Assembly: GCA_009809945.1 (NCBI GenBank)
Contig: WTPW01000930.1
Coordinates: 1 to 64,000 of the forward strand
Source: Gigaspora margarita
Taxonomy: Eukaryota > Glomeromycota > Glomeromycetes > Diversisporales > Gigasporaceae
Reading direction: 5' to 3'
DNA length: 64,000 bases
The notes below the pieces were generated by a model. The model saw only the letters and a program-made list of their open reading frames with translations. It ran no database searches and had not been told where the DNA came from. Both the position numbers and the translations under genes were made by a program. Positions within the stretch are counted from its first letter, which is position 1. Each line of letters begins with the position of its first letter. Positions 49,080-61,215 of this stretch are shown piece by piece.

Positions 49080-49970
49080 TTTAGATGTCCTGTATCATAC
49101 TAACAATAAGTTGAATATCAGAATAAATAAAAGAAAAAAAATATATATTTTTATATTTTTAATATCTATATTCTTTTTATAATACTACTAACATATAAGT
49201 TAAATATTAGAATAATAAAGAAGAAATATATGTATATATATTTTCTATATCTTTGTATACCTATATTCTTTTATAATTTTTTTTTTAGTTTGCAAAGGTG
49301 ACTATGTCTAATTTCTTTATTAAATTTTTTTAATAAAAATAAGATATATTGTATATTAGTTTACTAATTATTAATGAAAGTTCAAACTTAGACTACTTTA
49401 TCTTTAGTGCATTTTGGCTATAAAACATACAAATGTCTATTATAGTCTTTTTTTTTCAAGTTTTAACCTTGGACTTTTGTTTGTTTTACCCAACCAAATG
49501 GCTATAGTGCATTTGTGAATTACAACAATAGGAGTTTATAACTTGATCTTCAATATGTCTTGTAACTTTGGTTTTCAAATTATAGATTCTAACTAATAAG
49601 TTAGGCCTCAAAGAGTTTGTTAAATCAATTACTCAATAAGTTCATTTATTGATATTCCCAATCTCTAGTTTTTATGGTATTTCAGTTTCCTAATGAGAAT
49701 TGATGTTTGCCACCAATAGGATTTGAACTGGCAATCTTCTAATTGGAACCTCAGAGTATAACTGCTATGCTATCAGACCCAAGATCAATATTCTTTTATA
49801 ATGCTATTAACATATAAGTTAAATATCAGAATATTAAAAAAAACCAAAAAACTATATATATTTTTATATTTCTTGTATATCTATATTCTTCTATAATGCT
49901 ACTAATATAAAAGTTGAATATCAAAACAATAAAAGAAAAAAATATATATTTTTTTTGAACAATTCTAGAC
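49080..49970. repeat. About 90-bp tandem repeat split by a SINE
   Basis: The word ACTAACATATAAGTTAAATA recurs near 49100, 49188, 49806 and 49905, together with TATATTCTTTTATAATGCTA. The copies are interrupted by the 49278-49787 element. Confidence 0.75.
49278..49787 (-). mobile_element. tRNA-headed SINE-like element inside a tandem repeat
   Basis: A perfect 15-bp duplication ATATTCTTTTATAAT lies at 49263-49277 and 49788-49802. On the minus strand the head contains GATAGCATAGCAGTTAT (A-box region) and AGTTCAAATCCTATTGG (B-box region, about 49690-49787), and the other end is a T run. The body differs from the other two tRNA-headed elements, so it is probably a separate SINE family. The target is a roughly 90-bp tandem repeat that it splits. 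Confidence 0.8.
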
Positions 49971-50849
49971 ATCTCTGGTTAGAGATGTTTAACTTACTGT
50001 ATTGTCACAAAATAATGGGCATGGGTGTTATTTAGAGGTTTGGCCTGAATTAAGCTTAATTTAGGCCAAAATTTGTAATTTCACCCTGCATGTTATTTAG
50101 AGGTAATACAGTATATATCTTTGGCCTAAAGCTATGTCTAATTATATAACTTAATTACTGTTAGAATCATATAGAGTTTGGGCAAAAGCAAATTATACTA
50201 GCAAAATCACCTTTTTGATACTTTTAATTAATATTCTAAAATAGGTTTACATTTTTTACATTTTTTGCACTTTTTGTTGTTGTTTTTGTTTTGTTAGACT
50301 GAACTGCAATAATTATTTTTTATGCTACATAAAATGGCCATAATGTGATTATTTTGTATTTAATTGGCTTTTAGGTTTTGAAATAGCATGACAGACATTC
50401 GATTTGATTGGCTTGAAGATCACTAGGTTACACAATATAAAAAATTTTAAAGTAACCTTTACTATGAAAAACCACATTGTCAATTGATAACTCGTGGTTT
50501 TACATAATAAAATTTTTTTAAACCATATAATAGTGTTCTTCAACCCTTTGAACGTCTTCTGCAAAAAAAGATCAGTATAGATCAAATATGGTAATACAGT
50601 ATGTAACGAATGAGTTAATTAGCTATTTGAATTAATAAAGAAGTTCTAGTACTGTGGGTTAACTTTTTCTAAAGACAAAAAAATTTATTTGAACAAATTA
50701 TCAATATTATTAATATTTAAATACATTAAAAAGGGAACTACAGAGCGTGAGCCAATTGACTAGGTAGATCAAAAAGCAAATGCTGATCCAAAATCAACTA
50801 AATTGGCATAAAACGATGACAATAATTTTTGCAATAAAGGATGTACTAT

Positions 50850-50906
50850 AAAGTGTGCAATCATATAATCTGCTGTTCCACAGCAGAATATATAATTGCA
50901 CACTTT
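50850..50906. repeat. Short near-perfect hairpin, 27-bp arms
   Basis: AAAGTGTGCAATCATATAAT-CTGCTGT and its near-complement ACAGCAGAATATATAATTGC-ACACTTT surround a 3-base loop (TCC). It is isolated, and neither a terminator nor an RNA gene can be claimed. Confidence 0.7.
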
Positions 50907-51269
50907 TCTAGTAAGCAAAAGGGTTTAAGCGACAGAACTTTCTTTCGCAGCAACCTGGTGTTTCTTTCCTATTTCTTTTTGATCTGTTACATTGTTACAT
51001 TGTTAAGACTATTGTGGTTAGAGATAGCTTAATTATAAAAAACGTATTCGACTTTAAAAATAAATTAGAACTTGATCCCTTAAGGGCACACATTATTTGG
51101 ATTATTGACAAAATACACAGTGGGCACAAACACAAAAAACCATTCAAGAAAACTTCGATTAATGCCTACTACAGATGATATAGTTGGATGCGATCTAAAT
51201 TTTAGAGAAAATACTAAAATGGAATTAACTTAGATAAGCAATATTTATAATTAAAAGTTATATTTTATT

Positions 51270-51450
51270 ATGGGCAAATATGATGAAGCATTTGAAGATT
51301 TAACTAGATTGTTAGAAATTTAAGACATAGAGATGAAGTTAATTATATGATGAAAAGATATAATGAATCAATACTAACTTGGAGGAATTATTAAGAATTA
51401 AACCAAATGATGTACGGGCAAAGAAGGTTTATAAATTAGTTAAGGGTAGT
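51270..51450 (+). pseudogene. TPR-protein fragment
   Basis: Two frames of the plus strand together read like consecutive tetratricopeptide units: MGKYDEAFEDLTRLLEI, then after a stop and a frame change YMMKRYNESILT, and then EELLRIKPNDVRAKKVYKLV. The KPND and the A-x-x-x-Y-K-L spacing are typical TPR helix patterns, and amplified TPR/Sel1 genes are common in Glomeromycotina (family knowledge). The fragment is about 60 codons, has a stop and at least one frameshift, and no flanking exons could be assembled with confidence. It lies tail-to-tail with the kinase pseudogene, so both may be remnants of one gene-family cluster. Confidence 0.55.
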
Positions 51451-51988
51451 GCTTAGCAAAATCAAGTTAAACTCAACTTTCAAGTTTTATTTGCAATTTT
51501 GATTAAAAATTAGAACTGGTTAAATTTTTTAATCAGCTTAACTTCAATCTCTTATTAATTATATATTTTTTAGTTATAATTTTTACTTCATTTTTGCTAA
51601 ATTTTTTACTCCTGACGAAAATTTTCTGTATTTTTTGATCATTATTTTTTTTATGATAGTTTTAGTAAAAAACAATAAAAATATGAAAAAGTTTAATACT
51701 AAACTCTATTATATGTATTATTTAATAATTGCATTTAAATAATAAGATTTAATATTTTAATTTGCGACATTTATTTTATTCATGAACTTAAAAGATTTCT
51801 GGCCCACATTTAGAATGACACCAAATTAATATTTTTAACAATCAATTATTGCAAATAATACAAACTTAATAATTACCAATATTAATTACAGGAATAGAGT
51901 GACTATCTTGAGTAGACACTAATAAAACAATAAATTAAAATTATAATTAATTTCAAAGCATTAAACATAAAAGCAATGTAAGAAAAGA

Positions 51989-53400
51989 CTAATTTTGTGG
52001 ATTTGAATCCATACATCATTTAGCTAATTCAATGTAGCAATCAGGTGTTCCTTTGGCAAACTCTGGACATGTTCTAGAGCAGATAGCTAATGCAAGTCCA
52101 ATATTAAGTTTAAACCCATCATAAGGTCTTTTTCTAGTTGTTACTTCTATCATAATAATACCCAAACTATAAGTATCTGCCTCTTGTGTGTGTTGCTAGC
52201 CAATAAGAATTTCTGGAGCAACATATGGCATTACTCCATAAAACACATCCTTTTTTTAAATAATGCTCATCTGGCTTTCTAAATAATTCTAGATCCGTAA
52301 TGTATGAAATTATACTTCCATTGATATCTTGGTTTAGTAAAATATTGCCACTGTGAAAGTCATTATGAATAAGTCCTGCTTTATAGATTTGGGATAAATA
52401 TCTGCAAGTTGCTTTAATTTATTTTTCCATACAAGTTTTCTAAAATTTTTAGTTAAAAAGTCATGAAGATTCCTTCTATTAGCATATTGATATACCATCA
52501 TAAGTTGACTATTCTTTGTATTCTGAGTCAATCCATATACTTCAAGTGCACTACCTTCTAATCTGCATTGCATATAATTTTTAAACTTGAAATAATATAT
52601 GAAAACCTTATTTCAAAATTTTTATTATTTAGAAAATAGCACATTTGCCTAAAAATAATGTAAATTTCGTATAAGTATCACATGCACATTTTTAAATAGC
52701 GTACAAATGTCATGATAGCAAAATATGGTAGCAATAATTTTGGCTTACCTTATTTAAAAACTCAGAGAAGTTTGCTCAAGAACCGGGCAATGTCTTAAGA
52801 GCAACTTCACAGGATTTTTTACGATATCGTATATAACCCAAACTATTATCACCTTCAACTATTCATTTAACATCTAACCAAATTGATGAATATACTGTAC
52901 CAAACCCTCCTCTACCAATTATTTTAATATTATCTAGTTTATTAAATGGAATCCATTCAATAACATTTTCAAATATCATAGCTTTAAGTTAAAATTCTTT
53001 AATGCAATTATCTATGCTCTTATCACCACTTGTTTTTTGGACCACTTTTGGAGGATCACACAATTGGCACCAGGCTGGATTGGTATTGCATTGCTTACAA
53101 TATTTGCATATTCCATTAATGGACCTTCTTTTGTCATTATAAAAATCAATTACAAGCATGTATTGACTAGTTTCCGTATTTTGAGTTATTCTGTGTATTC
53201 TATATTTCTTTAATTGTATATGATCTATAATAAGTAATAATTATTTAAATAATTTTTTAACACTTCAAGCATAAACTAAATAATTTTTAACTTACATTTT
53301 TTAAAAGTTCCAAAGTATTCATTTGAGAATAATTCAATTCCATAAGATCAACAGACGATATAGCAGGATGATCAAAATCTATTTTTAATAATGTACTAAA
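51989..53400 (-). pseudogene. Decayed protein kinase gene, three exons
   Basis: Exon 1 (about 53400-53296) encodes DFDHPAISSVDLMELNYS and ends at a GTAAGT donor. Exon 2 (53224-52749) carries the Rhizophagus-type leader YCKQCNTNPAWCQLC, then the kinase N-lobe: the glycine loop IGRGGFGTVY and the lysine strand EVALKTLPGS. It ends at a GTAAGC donor. Exon 3 (from 52585) continues with hinge-like MMVYQYANRRNL, the catalytic loop IHNDFHSGNIL, a damaged activation motif (ITDLELF, normally DLG here), YVAPEIL and the C-lobe EADTYSLGIIMIEV. The frame is broken by internal stops in all kinase-coding parts and by at least two single-base shifts (near 52385 and 52253), so it cannot make a kinase. The family is the TKL-like kinase expansion of Glomeromycotina (family knowledge). 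Exon-1 to exon-2 phase does not join cleanly as read. The C-lobe ends early, at NPQN followed by a stop. Confidence 0.8.
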
Positions 53401-53809
53401 AATAGATTTTGATTATAAAAAACTTGAAAATGGGTAGGGATAGGGATTATAGCAGGTATAGGTGAGCAAATTCACATAGTATAGGCCGAATTTAAGAACT
53501 ATACTCTACCGATCAGCTATAATTCCTAACCCTAACCCTAATATATATTACACTGGATCAGTATAGTATAGAACTAGTATAGATCTATAAATTCAGCCTA
53601 TACTACTGTACTATACGGATCTGCTTATTTATACCATACTGATCTGTAAAATGCCTGTAGGGATATCATCTATTCCTGTTCGAAACCTGAACCAGTTAAG
53701 TACAAACTTTTCAATTACGTGAATTTAATTATGTAAAATGAAACTCAATATGCTTGAATTGAGTTCGAAATCAAGCTTATGCAAAAGCTATGATAAATTA
53801 TAGTCATTG

Positions 53810-53919
53810 TATGGGTATGTAGTGAATAACCCAGTTATACACAGATTCATATTCCATGCTAAAGGCACGGGATATAAATATGAACCTGCGTGTATAACGG
53901 GTTATTCAACATACCCATA
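53810..53919. mobile_element. Foldback MITE, 110 bp
   Basis: TATGGGTATGTAGTGAATAA..CAGATTCATATT is mirrored by AATATGAACCTGCG..GTTATTCAACATACCCATA. The arms are about 44 bp. Confidence 0.75.
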
Positions 53920-53930
53920 TAATAACTATC

Positions 53931-54014
53931 TTATTGCACGGTATCTGACATAACAATCCCATGCCAATAAGAAAATGAAAAAGCACGGGTTGTTATATAA
54001 GACCCATGCAATAA
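53931..54014. repeat. Second hairpin beside the 53.8-kb foldback
   Basis: TTATTGCACGG(T)..TAACAATCCC is mirrored by GGGTTGTTATATAAGACCCATGCAATAA. The composition resembles the preceding foldback. Confidence 0.55.
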
Positions 54015-54399
54015 ATATGTATTATAAAATTTTGGGCAGATATAATTCTGTAATTAATATTCATTTGTATAACCAGAGTTTGAAACCCAGTTTTTGTGTG
54101 TGCTTCAGAACCAGATTTTGTAAATTTTAGTAAATGCAATTGATCTTCATGTGTGTAACTGTATATCTAAATTTATATAATAATCTACAATATGCATATT
54201 GTTTACTTGTTTACATTTTTTGACCAATTAAAACAAATATCTGCCATGCTTTTTGAAATATTATTATTAGGCATCTCTGGCCAGAAATGCCTAGAAATAC
54301 CTATATTTTTATATCTGCATCTTGTTTTGATACTAGTTCCTGTTAGTTTATTATTTTTTTCTTTTTATATTGCGCTAAAATTTACAATATATATATATC

Positions 54400-54680
54400 A
54401 TATCTATGGTGTTCAATACCAGTAAATACAAATTATAATATGCAAAAATTTTTTTTGATGTTAGGGTTAGAGTTAGAGTTCATGTTAAGGTTTGGGTTAG
54501 GAGTTTGTTTATACCAAAATTTTGCAAGGAATTTTTTTATTAGAATGTGAAGATAGGTTTTTTAGACAGAATTTTTCGATATAGATGATTTTGAAAAAAT
54601 CCCATTTTTGATCTTCATATTACACGAATTCCAGATTTTTGATTGATCAAAACATATTTGTTGTTGAACACCAGTGGTGT
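54400..54680. mobile_element. Possible MITE with TTAGGG-like interior
   Basis: Imperfect inverted ends around GGTGTTCAATACCAG and (inward) CTGGTGTTCAACAACAAA. The interior has GTTAGGGTTAGAGTTAGAG and the AAAATTTTGCAAGGAATTTT block shared with 45.3 and 46.6 kb. Confidence 0.4.
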
Positions 54681-55447
54681 GCTTTATCAACATCCAAAAT
54701 TTATATTAGAATAGTATTAAAAAACAAAAGGTATATTATTTTATACTCAGTATTTATGTTTTATCTTACTTGAATAATGGTATCTGTTAGTTAACTGTTA
54801 TTATTCCATCTATATTATCCCAATATGCATACTGGATAAATAATAGCACTATTCTGGTATTCATTTATTTGGCTGGTGTAAATCCTTGATGAATTGTTAG
54901 GATTGAATAAATTAACAATTAATTAAGACAATTACTATTTTTAAGATATGTCTAAATTTCACATGAAGATGCTAATATTTTTAACCAATCAGAGTGCTTG
55001 TTTATCAACCAATTACATAATGCAACCCAATTATAATTTGGATTAAATTCCACCTGGTTTTACTTAAAATAGTAACCATCTTGAAATTCAATTCAGGTTT
55101 AAAATTTATGATCGTTCGTTATAATAACCGAATTGAATATTAAATTTATACTAATTAGAATATAATATATATATATATAACTAGCGATTTAAAAAATAAA
55201 TTAATAAAGAGTTATTTATAAATATATAAAATTGTTCATAGGTTTGGTTGGCACAATCTTTAAACTGTTATATTAAATTAGACTTCAAAATTATATCCAA
55301 GATTGTTCTAATAGTTACTTTGATTACTCGAAATTTAGAGTATAATTTCAAACTTACACCAACTTTTATTTGATTCTACACCGAAGTAAACTACTCAATC
55401 AACAAACCCTAAATATAATGATAGGACCTCCTGAATTATTAAGAATT

Positions 55448-56148
55448 GTCACGGCTGATGCTGATTTTGGCTGCTATTGGAGTTCATGTGATGATCGACA
55501 GAAATTGGCCAATAGTAAATCACGATTTAGCGAATCAAAAATTTGCAAAACATATGGGCTGATTTAAGAAATTTATAAATAAAGTGTATTTTTTTAAAAC
55601 GTTAAAGCTAAATAACTCTTGATCTACTGGTCTGTTTTAAATGATTTTACTACCAAAATGTTCACCTCTTTGAGACGATTCCAACAAGCCCAAAATCATT
55701 AAAATCCAATCACAGGGTCATGAGAAATGCACTATCAAATAGGTGATGCATCTGAAATTGGTTTAACATAGATCAAACCAATTTCAGGTGCATCACCTAT
55801 TTGATAGCGCATTTTCTCATGACCCTGTGATTGGATTTTAATGATTTTGGGCTTGTTGGAATCGTCTCAAAGAGATGAACATTTTGGTAGTAAAATTATT
55901 TAAAACAGACCAGTAGATCAAGAGTTATTTAGCTTTAAAGTTTTTAAAAAATACGCTTTATTTATAAATTTCTTAAATCAGCCCATATGAGAAACTACCC
56001 ATTATGCACTAACAAAAAGTTTTCTTTGAACGATTTCTATAAATTGCTAACTTATAAACAATTTTTAAATAAGTTAACGATCCTGCAGTAATTAAATTAA
56101 TATGTCACGTGAACGTCAAGATAAGCCAAAATCAGCATCAGCCGTGAC
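55448..56148. mobile_element. TIR element enclosing a long foldback
   Basis: Perfect 25-bp inverted repeats (left starts GTCACGGCTGATGCTGATTT at 55448, complement ends at 56148), with weaker similarity further in (GTTCA[C/T]GTGA), bound a 701-bp segment. The 65-codon frame starting at 55370 runs into it and is not supported as a gene. Confidence 0.6.
55551..55989. repeat. Near-perfect foldback, arms about 215 bp
   Basis: From CATATGGGCTGATTTAAG to the complement at 55989, the two arms mirror each other with few mismatches, turning at GGTTTAACATAGATCAAACC (about 55760-55780). The near identity suggests recent insertion or conversion between arms. Confidence 0.9.
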
Positions 56149-56149
56149 T

Positions 56150-57150
56150 ATGATTATTAAAAGATTATTAATCAAATTATAAAAAACGAATTAGTAATAT
56201 ATGGCGCAGCTAATTAGTACAGAATATATAAAAAAATAAAGAAATATTTTCTCAAATAATTACTCAGATAATTTCTTCTATTTGCGGACTAAACTTTTAA
56301 TATTAACTCCGTTAATAGTTTATTTAATTCAATGAATTATTAATGATAATGAACTTATTAACTATTAATAATAATGCATTATTAATTTTTGTTTATTATT
56401 AACTAAAAACTCAGAGGTCCCATCACTATGTATATAATATGGTTTTGACATGTGATATGGTTTCCAGGCTTCCTGTACATATGTAGCATAGAACGAATTT
56501 ATATGTTGGAACCTTGTTAAATTCTGTTCATCCCGATTATACTTATTTTTATTATTGAAATCATTTTTATTAGATGTATTTACTGTACAGTACATATATA
56601 TTTTACATAGTATTATCTGTCATGTACATGTTTCTAATGTAAATATTCACAGAATATCTTGCAGTACAGTATATGTACAGTATAAAATATTTTTAATATA
56701 CGGACGAAACATATGCACACCCCTCAAAGTTTTTTTTTTCATTGAACATTTCATAAGAAAATGTCTGCAAAGACATATGAAAAATATGTACTCATGATCA
56801 AAACAAATTTTAAAATATAATCGTATGATTCCATAAACAAAATAAAAAGGAACCTTTTGCTTATTATTATATATCAAAATAAGGAATTTTTAAATCTCAT
56901 GATCTTGTACCTATATTCCTATTTCAGTCAAATTTATTTAATTAATTTTTGAACACAATCCTATTATAAATGAATATTGTCATCGAACATCATTAAAACC
57001 TTTTATGGAAAAAATACATTGACTCCGAAATGAGAATTATGTATGCCAATCAAATAGATTATCTACAATTCAGATGGAAATAAAAACCTTCGGCCGAAAC
57101 TTAATTCTAATGGCCGAACTATGACAAACCCGCATCTAGGGGTGCATACC
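56150..57150. other. Intergenic, moderately complex sequence
   Basis: No gene is supported. Two 76-codon minus frames (56365 and 56647) have no recognisable domain and overlap a plus frame. CpG is visibly more frequent than in the left part. Confidence 0.4.
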
Positions 57151-57155
57151 GGACA

Positions 57156-57180
57156 GTGCGTACGTACGTACGTGCGTATG
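57156..57180. repeat. TACG microsatellite
   Basis: GTGCGTACGTACGTACGTGCG. Similar tracts lie at 19836-19856, 62966-62980 and 63657-63676. This is the most CpG-dense motif in the window. Confidence 0.9.
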
Positions 57181-57639
57181 GTTATAATAATAGAATGAAT
57201 TGATAATATATATTTAATGCAATAACAATTAAGAGTTTATTTTGAGAGTTAATATGAAAATTTTCACGTCAAATATGAGCAACGGTAATAGTTCGCCAAG
57301 TCGATGATATATTTGGATGGTATCCATTATTTTGTACAGTAATTTCACGTTACCACAAAATTAATTTCTGCATTATATATATGTATCTAAATCAGATATA
57401 CCCGATTCAATATCGATACATTGTCACCGATAACTATATCACGATCACGGGAACACGAGATATTAAACAAAATACCATGACCTGTATGTGTACAAACGGA
57501 AACTCCGTTTTCGTTAATATCTACGGCTAAGAATATTTTAATTACTTGAACTCGGATCTTTTAGTCGATGTACTACGGTAATTTAAATATGTAAGGGTTT
57601 CTCGTATCACCATATGATAAATTTTATTATTAATCAAAG

Positions 57640-57774
57640 ATGAAATCTTTGTGGATAAATTATTACCAAAGAAAAGCTCTTTGGAGGCTTAGCGAGCAGG
57701 TGGTTTTTTATGGTGACCAAGATGTGATACATTCCAAGTTGCACCTTGATCAAATTTTGCTTAAAAAAATGTAG
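57640..57774 (+). CDS. Small open frame, 44 codons, unknown
   Basis: An ATG-to-TAG frame of 44 codons in the more complex right part of the window reads MKSLWINYYQRKALWRLSEQ and continues to VIHSKLHLDQILLKKM. It contains Trp, Gln and Asp codons, which is unusual for chance frames in such AT-rich DNA. I recognise no domain. It may be an exon or a relic rather than a free gene. There is no evidence of a promoter or of splice sites. Confidence 0.22.
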   Translation: MKSLWINYYQRKALWRLSEQVVFYGDQDVIHSKLHLDQILLKKM

Positions 57775-57916
57775 TACGTATATAATGCAGAAACAATTGA
57801 TATTTCCAAAAAGAGGAAATAAGGAAATTAAAACAATGAGTTCAATCTAACATGCGTTTGTTTTTGAAGTTAATGGGTTACTTGTATTACTTATGGAATA
57901 ATAATGGTTTGACAGC

Positions 57917-58262
57917 ATGTCGAATTACAAGAATGTTCCATTGTACAGCCTTAACTAAATCTGATATAAACTAATAAAAATCATTTTTTTAAAAAAATAT
58001 ACAATAATAAAATAAAATAAATAAAAATAAATAAATCGAAATGATTATATTTATTATACAATACGCAGTTATAATTCCGGTAACAATTATTATAAGTATG
58101 TCGCATTACAAGAATGTTCCATTGTACAGCTTCAACTAAATCAGATATAAACTAATAAAAATCATTTCTTTTTAAAAAAAAAAAGAATAATAAAATAAAT
58201 GAATAAAAATAAATAACTCGAAATGATTTTATTTATTATACAATACGCAGTTATAATTCCGG
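57917..58262. repeat. Tandem duplication, period 181 bp
   Basis: The unit from ATGTCG(A/C)ATTACAAGAATG to AATACGCAGTTATAATTCCG is present twice (57917-58097, 58098-58262), about 92-95% alike, differing mainly in an A/T tract. A recent duplication. Confidence 0.85.
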
Positions 58263-58865
58263 GATATTGTAAATGCAGGGATATATAGTATTATAAAAAT
58301 TCGCCGAATTTGCAAAAAAAATTTTATAAAATAAAAGACATATTTAAACAGCTGATCAAAATAACTCTTAATTATGGTCAAGATCGAATTGATTTTTTTT
58401 TGATCAACCATTATAATAAATAAAGTAATATCCAAAGTATCGGTTTTTTAACAGTTAAGCGAATGCCAGTTCATTTATATTATAAATGTTTATTTATCGC
58501 ATAAATAAAATTGATAATTAGCCAATTTAAAATTTTATGTAAGTGGCTTGAAATAAATTGTAATTCAATAAAAATATGGATATTTAAATTATTACTATGA
58601 TCAGTGTTATTTGAGATTTTTTAAATAAAAATGATTTAAAATTTAAATTATATATATATAATTATTTCTTTGATATAACTTTTAAAATTAAAATGAAAGA
58701 TTAATGGGACAAAGTGGACGTCCCAGGATAAGGCAAAAAAAAACTCGGGACAGTCAATGTACAACACTGCTTGCGATTACATATTACGAATTAGTGTTTC
58801 AATGCTGCATCTCTAATTGAGTATCATTACTTGTTTCACAAATTCATAAATCAAGGAAATCGATT

Positions 58866-59007
58866 CCCGTATTCTTCCGAAAATAAATTAAGCACCCATT
58901 ACAATTCATAAACACAAATTATATAATAGAAATAAATAACTAAATATCAAATCATTCAAATTATTACATCTGAAAATAAGCAACCTTATTTTCGGAGGAA
59001 TACGGTA
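58866..59007. mobile_element. Short MITE related to the 47.3-kb termini
   Basis: Inverted ends (left CCCGTATTCTTCCGAAAATAA; right, read inward, TACCGTATTCCTCCGAAAAT) match the TACCGTAT..CCGAAAATAAG termini of the 47251-47805 element. The 140-bp interior is AT-rich and has no palindromic core. Confidence 0.65.
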
Positions 59008-59118
59008 AACCCATTAAAAATAGTAAACCCCTGTTAAGATTTCGAGGAATGTTTTGCCCTTTGTTCGGAAGAGATAAGGAAAGCTGCGATAGTGTGTACG
59101 ATCTTGCTTAAATAGTAC

Positions 59119-59164
<46 letters not shown>

Positions 59165-59165
<1 letters not shown>

Positions 59166-59430
59166 CCAGCGACAAAATATGACTTTGTTTTGATCATGCG
59201 ACTCAACTTTTCCTGTCGTGTATTCAAATTTGACGTTGGGTCCTAGGTCAAAATATTACTTTTGTTTGGATCATGAGACTCTAAAGTTTCCTGTCGTGTA
59301 TTAAATTTGATGTCAGAACCTAGGTCAAAATACGACTTTGTTTGGATCATGAAATTTGACATCCGTACTTCGCCAAAACTACGACATTGAATCATGAGAT
59401 TTTTAAATACCTGTAGTGTAACTCAGAATA
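59165..59430. repeat. Tandem repeat, period about 77 bp
   Basis: Copies of AAAATA.GACTTTGTTTGGAT, then CATGAGACT..CCTGTCGTGTATT, have GATCATG at 59192, 59269 and 59345, with a fourth weaker unit after 59380. Confidence 0.8.
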
Positions 59431-60689
59431 TTAAGGACTCTTGTGGCGCTGCAAGTTAAATCCTTGACCACATAAAGGATGTTCATATCGATACTGCAAC
59501 AAAACATGAAGATCAATTCTAATTTTGGGTCTATTTTTTCTTGGCATGATTATTTTATCCAATAAAAAATCGTCAAGTTTGTATTTTTATTGACGTTTCA
59601 CACCTGTCGGGTTTTTATGATTTTCCCGACAACCATTCTCCGGTACCTAGTTACTATTAACCTTAACTCAAAATATGATCGATTTTAACTCTAAATCGGG
59701 TTTAATCTTAGCGATCTGTTAACGATTGAGATGAAACGAATTATAGAAAAATTTTGAGCATTGATTAAACAGTGTACTATTTTTTCTGAACTACTTGCTA
59801 TCTGAATATTTGAGATGTAAAATTGACATTTGAAATTTCCTGTCGTACAAATAAACGAGTTTGCGTGTTGGATGGAATATTACATATTTGTAAAATCCCT
59901 TTGCTAAATAAATATTTATGAAAAAAATAAAAAATAATTGATAAATAATAAATAAATAAATAATAAAATAAATCAAGACAAAAAAAAAGATAAAAGAGAT
60001 AAGATAAAAAACGATAAAGAAAGATAAATAAAGATAAATAAAGATAAAAAAAGTAATAAATAATCAAATATAAATCAATTAACTATATGTATAAATAATG
60101 ACGTGATTCTATACAAATTCGGATCATTTCACTTATAAAATTTAAAATAGTCCCATAACATACAATTGGTGAACGCAGTCTATGAAATAACAGTTAGAGA
60201 AATGTTAACGCTCGGCTAATTAAATTTTGAAAAGGAAAAATTGGTAGCATATTTGGTGTTAATGAAAGAAAGTTACTAAAATTAATTATTAATATTGCAT
60301 GTCATGGATATGCCGCAGAAATCACGGAATTATGTAGTAAACAAGGAATGCGTCAAAGATAGCGGCACGGAAATATCATAGAAGTAAGGATTTACAATAT
60401 CTCTTATGAATTGTCGGTAACTTAGATACCCAATCATCTTCACCCTTGCGCAAATCTGTATTTATTTCGGCAATACAAATACGTACAAGTCCGAAGATGA
60501 TCATATGTCAGACATTTGAGGCAGTACAAGAATGTGATTTTTAAGGGACCCCAAAAAAGTGAGCAAAGAAATAAAATGATAGAAAGACCATGTGCTAAAA
60601 GGATTAACATTTTCCGAAGACTCTCGAACAAACGATTGAGTCTTCTTGTGATACCATGCACCTTAAACTATAATTTGCCTGAGAAATGG

Positions 60690-61215
60690 TGTAAGGGATG
60701 ACTAGTATGATTCGGATCGGGTTGGTATTTTTAAAGATCCGAAATACCCAGTCTGAATATCAAATCAGATCTAAAGTTAGGGTCCGAAACCGTATTTTGT
60801 GCCCGCGTCCGGTCCGGATCCATGAAATTTCAAAAAAAGAATTGTGGATTCAATGTCGGCCACTTAAAAATTATAACAAAATAATGAAAGTACGAATCTG
60901 AACTTTTATAAATAATGTCACCAGAGATAAACTACTTCAGATTTCATGTTTATTTTTTAATAAACTTGAAGCCTAAGGATGCATTGGATGTAACTAGTTG
61001 TAACTTGCCATTTTAAAATATGGATATAGTAGCTTGTGTATGCGCTGTTATACTAAATCTAAATGCAGTTTTTATTTTAGTTTTTTTTTTATCGTTATTG
61101 TTAATCTAATAGACCAGACCAGGTATTACACGGCGAACCTTCGTGGGTCCGAAACCGTATCGATTCTATTAAATCATGGGTTCGGACTCGGTCCGTCAAC
61201 AGACCGGATAACAAT
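60690..61215. repeat. GGTCCGAAACCGTAT-containing repeat region
   Basis: GGGTCCGAAACCGTAT occurs at about 60780 and 61145, with many related words (CGGTCCGGATCC, GGTTCGGACTCGGTCCG) in both orientations. The architecture is like the interior of hAT-type MITEs elsewhere in the window, but termini could not be fixed. The short frames here are repeat translations. Confidence 0.55.

Noticed and set aside
55370-55567. 65-codon frame
   Set aside because: Part of the frame is TIR sequence repeated inverted 700 bp away.
60440-60701. Overlapping plus and minus frames of 61-73 codons
   Set aside because: Neither has a recognisable domain, and they overlap each other.
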